From Lonicera japonica (Eukaryota; Streptophyta; Magnoliopsida; Dipsacales; Caprifoliaceae), in the NCBI GenBank assembly GCA_021464415.1, contig CM038467.1, forward strand, positions 65,725,159 through 65,789,158: DNA of 64,000 nt. Reading direction: 5' to 3'. Position numbers and translations under genes: made by a program. Positions 34,336 through 46,343 of the stretch are shown piece by piece; the first letter of the stretch is position 1; each line of letters opens with the position of its first letter. The notes under the pieces are model-generated. The model had not been told where the DNA came from. It worked only from the letters and a program-made list of their open reading frames with translations, and searched no databases.

Positions 34336-36048
34336 TGTTGCGCGTCTCTAATCGTATGAAGGTTGCAAACAAAATCCCTTATATGCAAAAATCTAATTAG
34401 GCGTAGTAAAGTGGGAAATATGGGTCAATCCAAATCACGGGGGGAAGGAATTGAAGATTATGGAAAAAAAATTAAGATTGCCAAATTAAAACCAATTTTC
34501 ATTTTGGAAAGTCTTTTTCTCTTCTTTTTAATTAAAATTAAAGAAAAACTGATTATCAATTCTTAAGAGAGATTGATCAAATATTAAGAGAGATCAAGGA
34601 TTAAGAATTCACCACCATTTACTTTGATTTAACTATTTACATTACCACATGTATGTACCCAAGATAAAATAAAAATTCTAATTTAATTAAGCGCTTAGGA
34701 GCCACCTATGGTATTTAGTGAGATCTTAATATTCAAGTAAACTAGTAATTTTAAGATATAACTCTAAAAACAATTTGTTTCTTTTAAATCTTTTGTAAAA
34801 TTCAATTTTCTTCTTTTATAAAAAAAATAATATGGATTAAAGTAAGCTTCTAATGAATCGTCACTTAAGGAAAATACAAAAGTTCAACACCCACCCATCA
34901 CACTAAATTGGATTGCATCTTTTAAAGGTCAATCAAAATGAATTTTTATTAAATTAAACACCTGGATACTACATGCAATAATATTAGTTAAATTAAAGAT
35001 TAGGGTTTCATCTCATCCCTTAAAAAGAGAGTAGCCTTCCCTCATAAATATTGAACACAATAATGATATTAAATAAAATTTCATTGCTCAATTAAAATAT
35101 TAATCTCAATATCCAAAAAGGAACAGACAAAATAATAATGAAATTTGAAATAAATATAACTTTCCTTGAAACATAGAACTTCAATGGAATGATTTTTTAG
35201 GCGGTGGTATGCGTGGCTCCTTCTTTCTTTATTTCTTCACAAGTTTATTTCTCTCTTGTGGCTGGATTTAAAATGGGGGGCTAAAGGCCTTTATTTATAG
35301 GTGTAAAGATTAAGGTTTAAGGGGAGAAATATGGAAGGCTCAGAAAATGAATTAATTTAGATGGAGTGGGGAGCAAGAAAGTTGATGACAATTAGGGATT
35401 TAGGAAAGGAAAATGCTTGAGCAGGGAAAATGAGATAATGGGCTTGGTTAGTGGAATGATTAAAAACATGTGCTGCTGGAGAATGTTTAAATGGACTTCT
35501 ATTACGGATGATGAGATAAATGCTTTAGGAGAGGGCCCATAAGAGAGAAACACATGCACTCGATCATTTTCGCAACTATGTGCAGGCAGTAGGTTTAGGG
35601 ACATTTTATACTATCAAGATGTGAGAATCCGAAAATTGTCAAAACACGAAAGTTGTAGCCCTTTGAGTCTTGTTTCCAACCATATACAGCATGAAAAAAT
35701 ATGAGCTTCAAGCGCAAAGTTATGATCGAAATACCGATCAGGCACCTAAATGATCGAAAATAGGTTTTTCACTTAAATATTAATGCACTTCTTCTTGGAT
35801 TTGTACTTCTACTCCTCTTAGAACATGATTAATCCTCAATTTCAAGCTTAGCTAACCACCGGAATAATTGCCAATACTTCTTGACACATCTTTGCAACAT
35901 TTTTAGTTAAATTTTGTAAAAAACTACAATCTTTTCACTTTTCACTTATAAAGCGGACAAAAGATGATATTAGCACAGTTTAGGCAATAGTAACGAACTA
36001 TCAAGAAGATTTTAGGGTATAAAATATGGCATTTTTGGGTGTTTATCA
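34336..36048 (-). repeat. 3' LTR of the second-level element (1713 bp)
   Basis: Plus-strand start TGTTGCGCGTCTC and end GGGTGTTTATCA give TG..CA termini. A minus-strand TATA box (CTATAAATAA, 35291..35300) fits transcription start. Similarity to the other LTR starts at 35494 (GGATGATgaGATAAATG) and runs to the end. Confidence 0.7.
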
Positions 36049-36251
36049 CACACCCCAAAATAACCTTTGGCTAATCCTCAAGCAAAAATGGGGAGATTAG
36101 TAAGGGTTTACAGCAAAGATACCCACAAACTGCAATTTTTTTTTCTTTATTTTCAAAAAGCAACTTTAGCCATGCTTCCCTTATTTTATCTCAGAGAACA
36201 CTAGTCAACCAATCAAATAAGGATAAAGATACAACATATATTCAAGCTAAT

Positions 36252-36584
36252 AAATGTGCTTTTATTATGGATGATACGATAAATGGTTTTGGAGAGGTCC
36301 CATAAGAGAGAAACACATGCACTCATTTTCGCGACTATGTGCAGGTAGTTGGTTTAGGGCCATTTTTCACCATCAAGATGTGAGAATTTAAAAATTTTCA
36401 AAACATAAAAGTTGTATCCCTTTGAGTCTTCTTTCGAACCATATATAGCACACAAATTTCTGAGCTCCAAGCGCAAAGTTTTGATTGAAATACCGAGTTG
36501 TCGCCTAAATGATCAAAAACAGATTTTTTGCGCACATAAATATTAATACACTTCTTTTTGGATTTAGACTTCCGCACCTCTTAG
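36252..36584 (-). repeat. 5' LTR fragment of the second-level element, left of the solo LTR
   Basis: Matches 35494..35820 in order: CCCATAAGAGAGAAACACATG, a GACTATGTGCAGG-like block, AAGATGTGAGAAT, CAAGCGCAAAGTT and AAATATTAATacACTTCTT. It ends at the CTTAG target duplication of the solo LTR and continues at 39713. Confidence 0.82.
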
Positions 36585-39500
36585 TGTGACGCCCCGAATC
36601 CCGTTATGAGGTTTAGACCTCCGGGACCCGATAAATCACGGTGCCGTACGCGACGATGGGCTTAATGTACATGATTTGGAACTGTGATAATGGGATATAT
36701 ATATATATATATAAGGCCATATTTTAGAAAATCTCAGCATGTGGAGTTCGTATTTTTAATAAAACCAAACCTGTAAATAAGAAAAATAAAGCTTAACTAG
36801 AAATATAACTCCACATCTTTCAAGTCATTCATTAAATGGAAATCAAACACATCAATACAAATCAATCCCTCCAACGAGTTCCCAAAGTATATAAATGGCC
36901 TTTACAATACTTATGAACATAATTTAATACAAATTAATGATACAATAAAGTCAAATGGTTCTAATATCTATAATCCGTAAGGGACAAGTCATCCATGGAC
37001 AACTACAGACATTTAGGTTCATCAGAGGTTTCTAATTTTTATATCCGTGCCGCCCCAATGAGGTACCTGCAAAACTGTTGAAAATGGGAGTGAGCCAAAC
37101 ACAGGCTCAATGGGAACTATAGAGATTGTATATTAAAATACACATTGTTATACACATACAACGTGAGATAACGAAAGTAGTAATATACTTATGTTATCAA
37201 TATAGGTACGCAATACTTTAATCTGCAAAATACTACACCGGGTCTTCACCCATCAAAGATGAGCGTCCAAGCTGCTCTGCAAATTCAGCTTGTCCCAGTG
37301 GCTCAATATACATATATATATATATATATATATAATACATGCATGCTATGCACACCACATGATTTCCCAACCCAAAATAGAAAGCTTGTATATTCAAATT
37401 ACAAATGAAATATCAATCATAAGTAAAAATAGTAAAATAGTAATAAGAGCGTAGGCATTAATCTTCTAATCACAATATCTAGTCCGTCTAACTCATATCT
37501 TTATATCTCATGTCCAATTATTTCAAATTCGACATGTAGGATTTTTCAACTGTGCACAGCGATCGCGATCTAAGCCCCCAAGGCTGGGTCCCCCTGTGGA
37601 CCACCTAGATGTGAAGGGTATGGCACCTCGCTCGGTCCCCCTAGCTGGACCATAGAGTATGCCGCTCCCAAAGCAGGATCCCTCTACACGGATCATAGAG
37701 TATGCCGCTAATATAGCGGGATCCCTCTACACGGACCAAGGTATGTAGCCACCAAGGCTAAGTCAACCCCATGGACCATTAGTGCCTGTCCGAGCTTAAA
37801 ATAACATGTTTACGAAAATAGTGAATGCCCAGTAAATTATATATATATATACCTCACATACGTACACAACCCATACATATATCGCATCTCTATATACACG
37901 TAGATATCTCAAATTATATCTTCATAGTACTTTTACTATTAAAGGCGCATAAAGTTCCTTATACAAACTTTGTATGTATGTGATAGATAGATTAAACTTA
38001 TGATACATAAATAGATGGATAAATAGATAGATATATAGATAGATAAATAAATAAATAAATAGATTTAATGACAACAATAACAATCCTATCAAAGATGTAT
38101 CTAATATACATATGCCATTTAAGGAACTAATACCCATTCGCACGATTATATCCATGTAATACTTGAATAATTTCCAATAAGTAAACTAGAAATCTTTTGT
38201 GATAAACTCTTAGCTTTATAGGATTCCATCTCTAAAATGATGGATCCATTTAGAGAAGTATATGCCTTATGGATATAATCGTCATAACATTTATTTACAA
38301 AATCATGTATCATACCCACAATTAATTGAACGCGTAATTGAGTTAGAAAAACACTGTAAGGTTAGTTCTAAAATAGTGGGTCTACGTCAACATCAGGATA
38401 TTAGCAATCTAACGGCGTGTGTATATTACCTACATCACATAGACAACACACACACATATATATATACAACTCCCTCTCATTCCCAAAGCTCTTTATAGTG
38501 TGCAAACAAATGCTAGCTAAGCACACTAATGTAGGAATAGGTTTTCTTATATATATCAAGTAAATCCCTCATCAACTCCAAAACATATATATAGATAAGT
38601 CATATAGCACGAGGTTCATAACAAATCCCAAATAGTCTAAAATTTGTATAAACTCTCCTTTCTTAGATCATAAAGTAATACGTATATATATATAACCATA
38701 AACTGAGTGTACGTGCATACGCGCTAGTGGGTATCATTTAGGGCTTATGATATTCTATCATATAATGAGATAGTCCCATATTAACATGAAATTACAACCA
38801 AAACTTGTTCAAATCAAGAGAAATAATCAATAAATTTCAACCCACAACCCCATGTATATGCGTATCAACAATCATATAAGAAAAATTCCCAATTTTCTTA
38901 GATAATAAAGATGAAACACATAATCTTTGAAATTGAGCTTAGGTAATAATGTTCCCACCTTTTATAAGCCGAACATTGAAGGTTTGAAGCGCCGGATAAA
39001 GCTGCGACCCCTTAAATCACGAAATCCCCAATTGAGCTCAAAAAGCCCTAAATGGTGGAATCACCATTGATGGAGGATGGAGAGGATTGATGATGTTGTA
39101 GGAAGGTAGGAACCATGGTCCACCATCCTCACAAGTCCCTTTCTAGCTCTCACTCAACTCTCTCTAGCTACTAAGGAGGAAAAAAGAAAAATGGAGAAGA
39201 AAGGAAAAGGAAAGAATGAACATCAAAGAGGAAGGAAATGGGTTAAAAACACCGCGGGGTACCTCTGATCGATCAGAGGGCACCTTGGCTGAAGTCCCTC
39301 ATTTTACGTTAAGAAATCGCAGTTTTCGCGGCCCATTTTGACCCCTTAAATGACTTCTATTCGGCTCGGCCTTCAAACGAAAGTTGTAGAGGGGAATGAG
39401 ATAAATCCATGGTCGCAAATGGGCACTCATTTGGACTTTTTATGAAGAAGTTATGGGCTTCTAAAGTTGGCCAAAAACTTACTCCAGCAAAAGTTCTATT

Positions 39501-39712
39501 TTTCACCGTTAGCCGCCAAATTCAACCGCGGCTTCCTGAAATGTGTTCTAACCATACACGCATACTTAATATTATTAAAATGATATATTAGAAGTATTGA
39601 CTCAACCACAGAGGTCCCGGAATGAAAATCGACTCCTCACACAGAGGTTTGGCCATGAACAAACTAAGGAAAAGGATTGGCTCGGAAATGAAATATGGGG
39701 TGTTACACTTAG
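36580..39712. mobile_element. third-level solo LTR (36585..39707, 3123 bp) with perfect TSD
   Basis: Starts TGTGACGCCCCGAATCCCG and ends AAATATGGGGTGTTACA. It is flanked by CTTAG at 36580..36584 and 39708..39712, a perfect 5-bp TSD. The flanking sequences join to rebuild the disrupted LTR of the second-level element. There is no PBS, PPT or coding domain, so it is a solo LTR; such ~3-kb LTRs with a GACGCCCCGA start and GTGTTACA end occur in plant gypsy elements (Tekay/Del-like is a guess). AT and GATA-like microsatellites lie at 36695-36712, 37312-37335 and 37985-38065. Confidence 0.9.
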
Positions 39713-39918
39713 AAAATTATCAAACCTTAATTTCAAGCCTGCCTAACCACCGGAATAATTGCTATTGCTTCTTGACACATTTTTGCTGCATTGTTAGTTA
39801 AATTTGGTACAAAGTTGCGATAAGAAAATAAAAGATGATATTAACATAATTAGGAAATAATAATAGACTACCAAGAAAACTTTGAGATATAAAATATGGA
39901 ATTTTTTGGTGTTTATCA
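39713..39918 (-). repeat. 5' LTR fragment of the second-level element, right of the solo LTR
   Basis: Continues the match to 35820..36048: CCTTAATTTCAAGC, CTAACCACCGGAATAATTGC, CTTCTTGACACAT, AAAAGATGATATTA and the end TGGTGTTTATCA. Confidence 0.82.
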
Positions 39919-39959
39919 TTTAGCAAAGTCAAAATTCAATTACTGAATAAAATGAAAGA

Positions 39960-40560
39960 AGTCAGCTAGATAAATTAAACCAAATCTAGACATTATTCTT
40001 TGATGGATCATCAATTAAAGAAGGTTTATGTGTTGGCTATACATTATAGCCTCAAATAATGAGTCAGAATATGAAGATTTGATAATAGGTTTGAAAAAGG
40101 CCATGATACTCTGCTTATAGGACCTAATTATCCATTGTGATTTTCAATTAGTTGAAAATCAATTAAGTGGATAATATGCTGCCACAAATCAGAAACTGGA
40201 GACCTACATGAGGCTAGCTCATAAATTTTTCAAAAATTTCAAGTCAGCATACATTGAAAGGTTTCCTCGGAAAAGTAAGAGTCATGTAGATGATTTAGCA
40301 ACCCTCGCTTTAGCTGTTGAATTAGAGATGAAAAGAACCATTGAAGTTGAATTTTTGCTGAGACCAAACATTGAGGCCGATCAGGAATGCAACATGGTTT
40401 TTGATATTGAAGCTGACTTGGGAGTTTGTTGGATAGAAACAATCATCCACTCGTTAAAGATGGAAGCCTACATGCTGAAAGCAGGGAAGCTCATCAGATT
40501 AAAGATGAAACTAGCTGATATTGGTTGTCCCCAGACTATAAATTATACAGAAGATCATTA
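39960..40560 (+). pseudogene. gypsy RNase H remnant, right part
   Basis: Starts with LFFDGSSIKEGLCVGYT (about 39990), the RNase H active-site region, then LIIGLKKA, a CDFQLVENQL-like block and ETYMRLAHKFFKNF, and ends in an RKSKSHVDDLATLALAVELE stretch (40274..40330) as in Tat-like gypsy RNase H and its tail. Stops and shifts throughout. Confidence 0.8.
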
Positions 40561-40799
40561 TTAAGTCCATTTTTAGGTGTGTTCGTCCCAAAAAAGTATA
40601 AAGCATTTTGTTTGAACTCTATTAAGGTAGCTATGGAAATCATACTGAAGGCCGATTACTGGCTCATCCGGCACGAATTAAAGTTATTGATGGTCTCACA
40701 TTCAGAAATATGCCCTTGCTTGCGCTAAGAATTATGACAAATGCCAGAGACATTAGTCGATATTCTAGCAACTGGCAATTGAACTTCATCCTCACACCA

Positions 40800-41660
40800 G
40801 CCCTTGGCCATTTGCACAATGGGGGTTGGATATTTTAGGTCCATTTCCAAAGACTTATGGTTCAAGGAAATTCTTGTTGTTGGCAATCAATTACTTCACT
40901 AAATAGGTAGAAGTGGTCCCCTTGGTCAACATTGCCAATTCAAATGTGAAGACTTTCTTATGGGAAATCATTTTTATGCGCTCTAGCATTCCTAATATCT
41001 TAGTAGACAATGCTATGCAGTTCAAAAGCAAAAGGATAGTTAAGTTTTGTGAGAAGCTTAGAATCAGACAAAGTTTCTCCAATGTGTCCCATCCTCAAAT
41101 ATATGGCCAAGCATAAGCATATAACAAAGTCATCCTTGAAGGTTTGAAAGGAAGATTGGAAGATAATAAAGGTAAGTGGGTCAAAGAACTTCCACCAGTA
41201 CTTTAAGCATTTAGAACTACCCCTCTGCTATCAACATATGAAACTCCATTCTCTCTAATTTATGGCATAGAAGTTATGATCCCTTTGGATGTCAACCTTC
41301 TTACACTAAGAGCAATTCAAGGAAAAGCTGGGAGCAATAATGTAGCCTTAGAAGAAGCCCTGGATTTCACCAAGGAAATAAAAGAAATTGCTCTTATTTA
41401 TTTAGCCAATTAATTGTTGGCAAGGTTTGTTGAAACAGAGGCAAGGCCAAATGAATCCAAGAGAATTTCAAGTAGACGACATGGTTCTAAAGGAGATAAT
41501 TGGTTCAATGGTTGATCTAGCACATAACAAGCTTAGGCCTAATTAGGCAGGTCCATACACAGTCACTGGTGCTACAGGCACTAGTGCCTATTATCTCCAA
41601 TATGAAGATGGAAGGAAAATTCCTAATCATTGGAATGTGACTAATTTGAGTAAATATTAT
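40800..41660 (+). pseudogene. gypsy integrase remnant
   Basis: Frames give a WPFAQWGLDILGPFPKTYG-type motif (from about 40806), FLLLAINYFTK, VEVVPL then FLWEIIFMRSSIPN, ILVDNAMQFKS, IRQSFSNVSHPQIYGQA and AFRTTPLLSTYETPFSLIYG. These are the core integrase region. The C-terminal part reads on through PLDVNL and ends near 41660. The DDE core Asp of LVDN is present, but several stops break the frame. Confidence 0.85.
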
Positions 41661-42734
41661 CATTAGCATGGTTAGCTTTCAATATTGTAAGGCTAGGCAA
41701 AGGGCTCTCCGTCTTTGCCGATTTTATTGATTAATGGAAAAGGATTGTTTCAAGAAACAAATGTTCAAAACCAAGTCCTCCTTTGGGGCATTTGTTAACC
41801 AAAGACCTCCCCTAGGGCATAATGACCGAAAAACCTAGTAGGCTGGTCCAGTAAAACAAATTCCTTGTCCAAGGACAAAAATTTGAGACCTCTAAGGTGG
41901 AATATGGACTGCAAAAGCCTAAAGTAATTTCGGTGGATCCAAAATTATAATTACAATTTGATGAGTTAAAAACAATTGAGGCTTGGTAAGCCAAATAAAC
42001 GCCTGGTATGCCAATTTTAAGTGATGTTAAACCTTTTTAAGTTGGTAAAATTTATCGTCCCTTGGGGAGAATTTATTACTAAAGCTTGGTAAACTAGATG
42101 TCCAAAGAGTCTGATAGGCCAATGTGATCATATTGCCTAATAGGCACATGAAGGCTTTCTAGGCTAATTCAATTTTTAACTAATAGAGTTTAAAAAAAAT
42201 CACACGATTTGGTAAGTGAGAATAATTGTGAGGTGTCTAAAGTGATGACTTTTGACAAGATTTGTGCAAGTTTTTATACATTATCAATTCAGCTTGGTAA
42301 GTCAATTAAACATTTAATAAGAAAAATCTCAAGGCAAAAAAAGAAAAAATTCCATTCATTAAATCGAAACAAGATGATTACATTGGAAGGGGCTTCTAGG
42401 CCTATTAATTTAACCAAAAAGAAAAAAGAAAAAAAAGTGCCAAAAGCTTGAAGCAACTAAGTTGAATGGTTAATCTCCTCAATATCATCGGCTTTCTACT
42501 CTGTATTGGTGTCATCTTCAGAGACTTCCACTTTAATACCTGCTGCACAAACACTGAGTGGACAGCAGACCACCTTTTTGTGCAGGTAATCTCCAATGGG
42601 AACTCCAGCAGCATGAAGGCCAAAGTCATATCCATCTTGATAAATCTTGTTTTTCACAACATCATTAGAGATAGCCTCATCATTGCCTTCATCTCTAGCT
42701 TACACTAAAGTACCATCATGCTTTTTTTTAGCTC
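41661..42734. other. spacer between pol and antisense region of the gypsy element
   Basis: Loosely repeated phrases around TTGGTAAGCC and CCTAATAGGC, typical of Tat-element untranslated spacer. No conserved domain seen. Confidence 0.45.
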
Positions 42735-43719
42735 TTATATGCGATCTTCGGCTTCGTTCTTTGCTTCCTCCCTGGCAGCTTTTTCGCCATCCTTCTTTTG
42801 TTGTTCAGCCAACCTTAATGGCTTTTGCATATCAGCCACTTGATCCTTATAAGCCTTGAGCTCTCTCTCAAAGGATGCTTTGTCATTTCCAGCTTCCTTT
42901 GCCTTAACATCCATGACTGGCTAGAGGTTGTCCACCTCCTTTTTATACTTGGATACTTCTTTATTTAGTTCTTTAAAGGTAGAATTCTCCTTCTTTAAGT
43001 CCATTGTGTACTGAACAAACCGTGGAAAGCAAAAGAAGTTGGTCAGAAAATAGACAAAATAACGAAAGAAAATTGTACGTAAAAAATTAAAAAAAAATTA
43101 AAACCTTACAGCAATAAGACATTGAAAGCTCATCACACTCAGATCAGGAGTTCCCACAGCTTCCGAGCCTCTCTATCTGCAAGAAGAGTCAAACTGTGAG
43201 CCAAAGCAAAGTCAACTCCACTGTTATTTAATATAAAGTTGTTAACTGCAACCAACTTATTCTCTATTGGAATGTATGGTTGGGGAGAAAACAAAGGGAC
43301 CGAAAAATCGGCTGCCGAAGAAAAGCCTCTAACTCCATGCATGGCAGCTGGAGGAGGAGAGTTATGTGGACCAATATCCTTGGCCACCATGTTGGCACTT
43401 TTCGGAGGAGTGGTGGCTAGAGGAAACTCAAATTACTTTAAGACCAGAAATTTTTACTGGCCTCAGCAGGAGCAGAATCTTCAATTACACGAGCAACCTT
43501 TTGTTTTTTCTTATAAGGGGATGTCGAACTCCCAAATGCACAGATGAGAGACGCACCCTTATTCTTCTCCATCAATGTCTGAATAACTATTCTTCGAGGC
43601 ATATCTTCTTCTTCTTCTTTTTCTTTTTCTTTTTCTTTTTCTCTTCTAAAAGGCTTGGCACCAATAGCCTTTCTCTTTACCCTTGTGCTTCCTATGTTCT
43701 CTTTGATGGACAAGTACAC
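42735..43719 (-). pseudogene. antisense coding remnant of the gypsy element (coiled coil plus Lys/Glu-rich region)
   Basis: On the strand opposite to pol, between integrase and the 3' LTR. From right to left: a Lys/Glu-rich frame (43719..43438, with EKEKEKEKEEEED), a frame starting MVAKDIGPHNSPPPA and ending in FALAHSLTLLADREARKLWE (43390..43139), and a coiled-coil-like frame (43004..42735, heptad-rich KELNKEVSKYKKEVDNL) with one internal TAG. Tat-lineage elements often carry antisense ORFs here, some similar to plant mobile domain proteins. I could not confirm that homology. Confidence 0.5.
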
Positions 43720-44805
43720 TTCAAAAAGAGCTTCAACTTTTGGCTCTGCTTGGGCTTGAGGATTACCTTCGCCTTCTCATTCAAACACGTGAAAAACTTC
43801 TCCTTGGCCTCTGAATATTGGTTATGCAGTTGGTATGTCAACAACCATTACTACATCAACTAATGGCTCTTGAACTCTAAGAAAGGGTTGTATGTCTATT
43901 GGCCGAGCAGCTGCAATATCAACTAAGCCAGCCTGGTTTCTCTTTTTGTTTCTCATTCTTTTCATTTTTAAAGATGCTTCTGGTTAGTGTCAACCTCAGA
44001 AGCCTTACCACGTGATCGGCATTGAGCTCTTCTCTAATTTTTAAGGGCTAGTTACTGATGGGTTTAGAGGTATTTTTGGTCATCAATAAGTCTTGGACCA
44101 ATACATTGAGTTGAGTTAGTCCTCTTAGAGAAAGACCTATAAGGGAGAGGGTAGCCGAGTAAAATATATGCCGATTTGGGGTGAATAAAGGGGTTGGGAC
44201 TCCTAGGCTGCAATGGTGTATAATGGCATTTTTTTGGTCAACGTTGATAAAGTTCAAGGATGGCTTGGCAAAGCCGATTTGAGCTTCACCCTCTGTAAAA
44301 AGAAAATAAAATTATGTTAAGCATCAAGTGTTCAAAAATTACTAAGTCAACAAAATAACAAGTCACAAAGCAAGAGAGCCGGACTACTTTGGCATTGGCT
44401 TATTTTGGGGATCTGGCTCTGCAGCACCAATTATTTCTATTATATCATTATACATTCCCTTGTGTGAGGAAGCCAAAAACTCAACAAAGGACGGGGAGTT
44501 TGTTTAGGCCTTAAAATTTCATTTGCCTTCTGCTTGGTTCAGGCCATAACAATACTTAATCTCCTCTAGGCCAACGTTTAAGTGGAAACATCTATTTAAT
44601 AGTGTTAGGTGTATGTTGGCTGGTGAAGTAAACTTATAAATATAAGAAGAGATCTGGGAATGAAGAGGTTGAAAGATGAATCAAACAATGAATCACGATG
44701 AGCAAAGCATACACGAAGGGAATTTGAAGAACTCTTTGAGTTTGCCGAAAAATGAAGATGATGAACAATTTGAAGGCAAAGAGAATGAAGAAGTAAAGAA
44801 GATGA

Positions 44806-45253
44806 TCATGCTTATGTAGTCACGTGCTAAGATGGTCATGCTTGCGTGGGTTGTGGGCAAAACATTGATACATGTAAAGTGCTAGAGTAGTGGCCAAGTT
44901 TTTCCCTTTCTAGTCTTTTACTATTTACTATAATGGAGTATTGTAACCCTAACTCTATACCTATAAAGAGAATAGGGAAAGCTCATTACAAAGGTTCTGA
45001 AATTAGGTGAGAAATTCTAAAGAGAGAAAGCTAGTAGCTTACTTTTATTGTTCTCTAAGTTTTCAACCCTTTAACTAATATACAAACGTACACACATAAA
45101 AGGATGAGATATTACCGGAATAGTATAAGAGTTACCGGAGAAACCTATCTGCAACCAAAAATCCTATTCTCGTTCACCTCCTACTTCATTACTTTACTTA
45201 ATTATGCTTCAACTCAACCTCTAGTGGGGAGACCTAATATTTTGGCACCAACA
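44806..45253 (+). repeat. 3' LTR of the Tat-like element
   Basis: Matches the 5' LTR from GCTaAGATGGTcATGCTT to the end GGCACCAACA, with frequent substitutions. The left boundary is uncertain. The sequence following the LTR is AATAT (45254..45258); no matching left TSD was identified. Confidence 0.75.
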
Positions 45254-46017
45254 AATATATTATATAGTAGAAATATAAAAGAACAATAAATAAATAAATA
45301 AATAGACCTACATCAGAATTATACTTAAAATAAATATTAAGTACTTCATCTAGATTGTCTAACATTTACCCAATCAATGTCAAGAATAAATTAAATTAAA
45401 TTAGTTTTTTACAAAAATTAGTACATTGAATTTTTTTGAAAACATAATTAAGATTCATAATTTAAACTACTGCTACAAGAAGGACCATATTCACTTAAAT
45501 TAATAGTTATCACATGAAGTTGTTCAATTAATGCTTTGCTAATATTATTTTGACTGTGTCTAACGGTATAGGTTAACTCAATATTATATTTAACTTTGTG
45601 AACATCAAGGCTTTTAAGGGCTCTTACACGTCCAATGGCACAAATTATATCAAGCATTTTCTTTTCCTATTTTCATAGTTGGAAAATTAGTTAATATAAG
45701 GGAAGTCTCACTTCTAGCATTACAATTTATACATCCGGGTTCTAGTCTGATCTCCAGCATTACGATGTTGTCTCGATTCTTTAAATAAATGCAAAGAGAT
45801 TTAGACCCTCCTTTGATTAAATTAATCTTATTATAATTGGATAAATTATAGATGGATAATGCCTACCAAATTATGGTTCTTTCCAAATAATCGTTTTGCG
45901 GGGTTTTTTCAGAAAGTATTAGTCATATAATGTCTAAATCTCTTATAGTTGGATAAAGAATTAGTCATATAATGTCTGAATACCTAATGGCGCCCTATTA
46001 ATTATGGTTCTTTCATA
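45254..46017. other. intergenic, no gene seen
   Basis: AT-rich spacer. A direct repeat of ATTAGTCATATAATGTCT occurs near 45920 and 45961. Nothing else supportable. Confidence 0.5.
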
Positions 46018-46140
46018 TGAGGTGTTAACTTGACGAGAGAGATGGAGAGACAAGAGAAAGATATATTGAATTGATGATAAACTATTACAAGATGGCCTTA
46101 TATAGGCTTGTAAGAGACATAAATAAGGAAAGCATAATGG

Positions 46141-46343
46141 TGTTAAGATTATAGGATAGAGAGAAATATTATTGAATTGATTGTATGGATTGAATATTAC
46201 ATAAAAAGAGAGCTCTATTTATAGAGTCTTACAAGACAATAGAAAAAGAAAGAACTAATCTAACAAGGAAAAGAAAACTAGTCTAATTCAATAAGGAAAA
46301 GGAAATAACTAAATAATAAGAAATAAGAAAATATAATTTAACA
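46141..46343 (-). repeat. foreign LTR unit (203 bp) in the 3' LTR position
   Basis: Plus strand starts TGTTAAGATTATAGG and ends ATAATTTAACA, so it has its own TG..CA ends. It sits directly next to the polypurine tract. It has the same architecture as the other LTR (minus-strand TATAAATAG followed by a CTTGTAAGAC-like block) but a different sequence. Confidence 0.75.

Larger units (their letters stand above)
34336..39918 (-). mobile_element. second-level LTR element nested in the gypsy element, heavily deleted
   Basis: Two related LTR copies in minus orientation: a full one at 34336..36048 and a partial one at 36252..36584 plus 39713..39918. Both have the same terminus (minus-strand TGATAAACACC...). 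Next to the left copy a purine-rich minus-strand tract (ATTTTGGGGTGTG) marks the PPT, so the left copy is the 3' LTR. Only about 200 bp of interior remains, and the far end of the other LTR is gone. Flanking TTCAG (34331..34335) and TTTAG (39919..39923) match at 4 of 5, a likely decayed TSD. Gypsy coding resumes on each side. Confidence 0.75.
29111..45253 (+). mobile_element. decayed Tat-like Ty3/gypsy retrotransposon, split by nested elements at 34336..39918
   Basis: Order on the plus strand: LTR (ends 29694), PBS-like junction ATTGGCACTGTCTATGGG, gag, protease, RT, RNase H, integrase, spacer, antisense coding remnant, LTR (ends 45253). RT before integrase is the Ty3/gypsy order. An antisense coding region between pol and the 3' LTR is known in several Tat-lineage elements. 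Every domain has stops or frameshifts. The LTR halves that can be aligned (29270..29694 and about 44826..45253) have clearly diverged by eye, so this copy is old. RNase H sequence is split between 34.2 kb and 39.9 kb, proving that the middle was inserted later. Confidence 0.9.
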
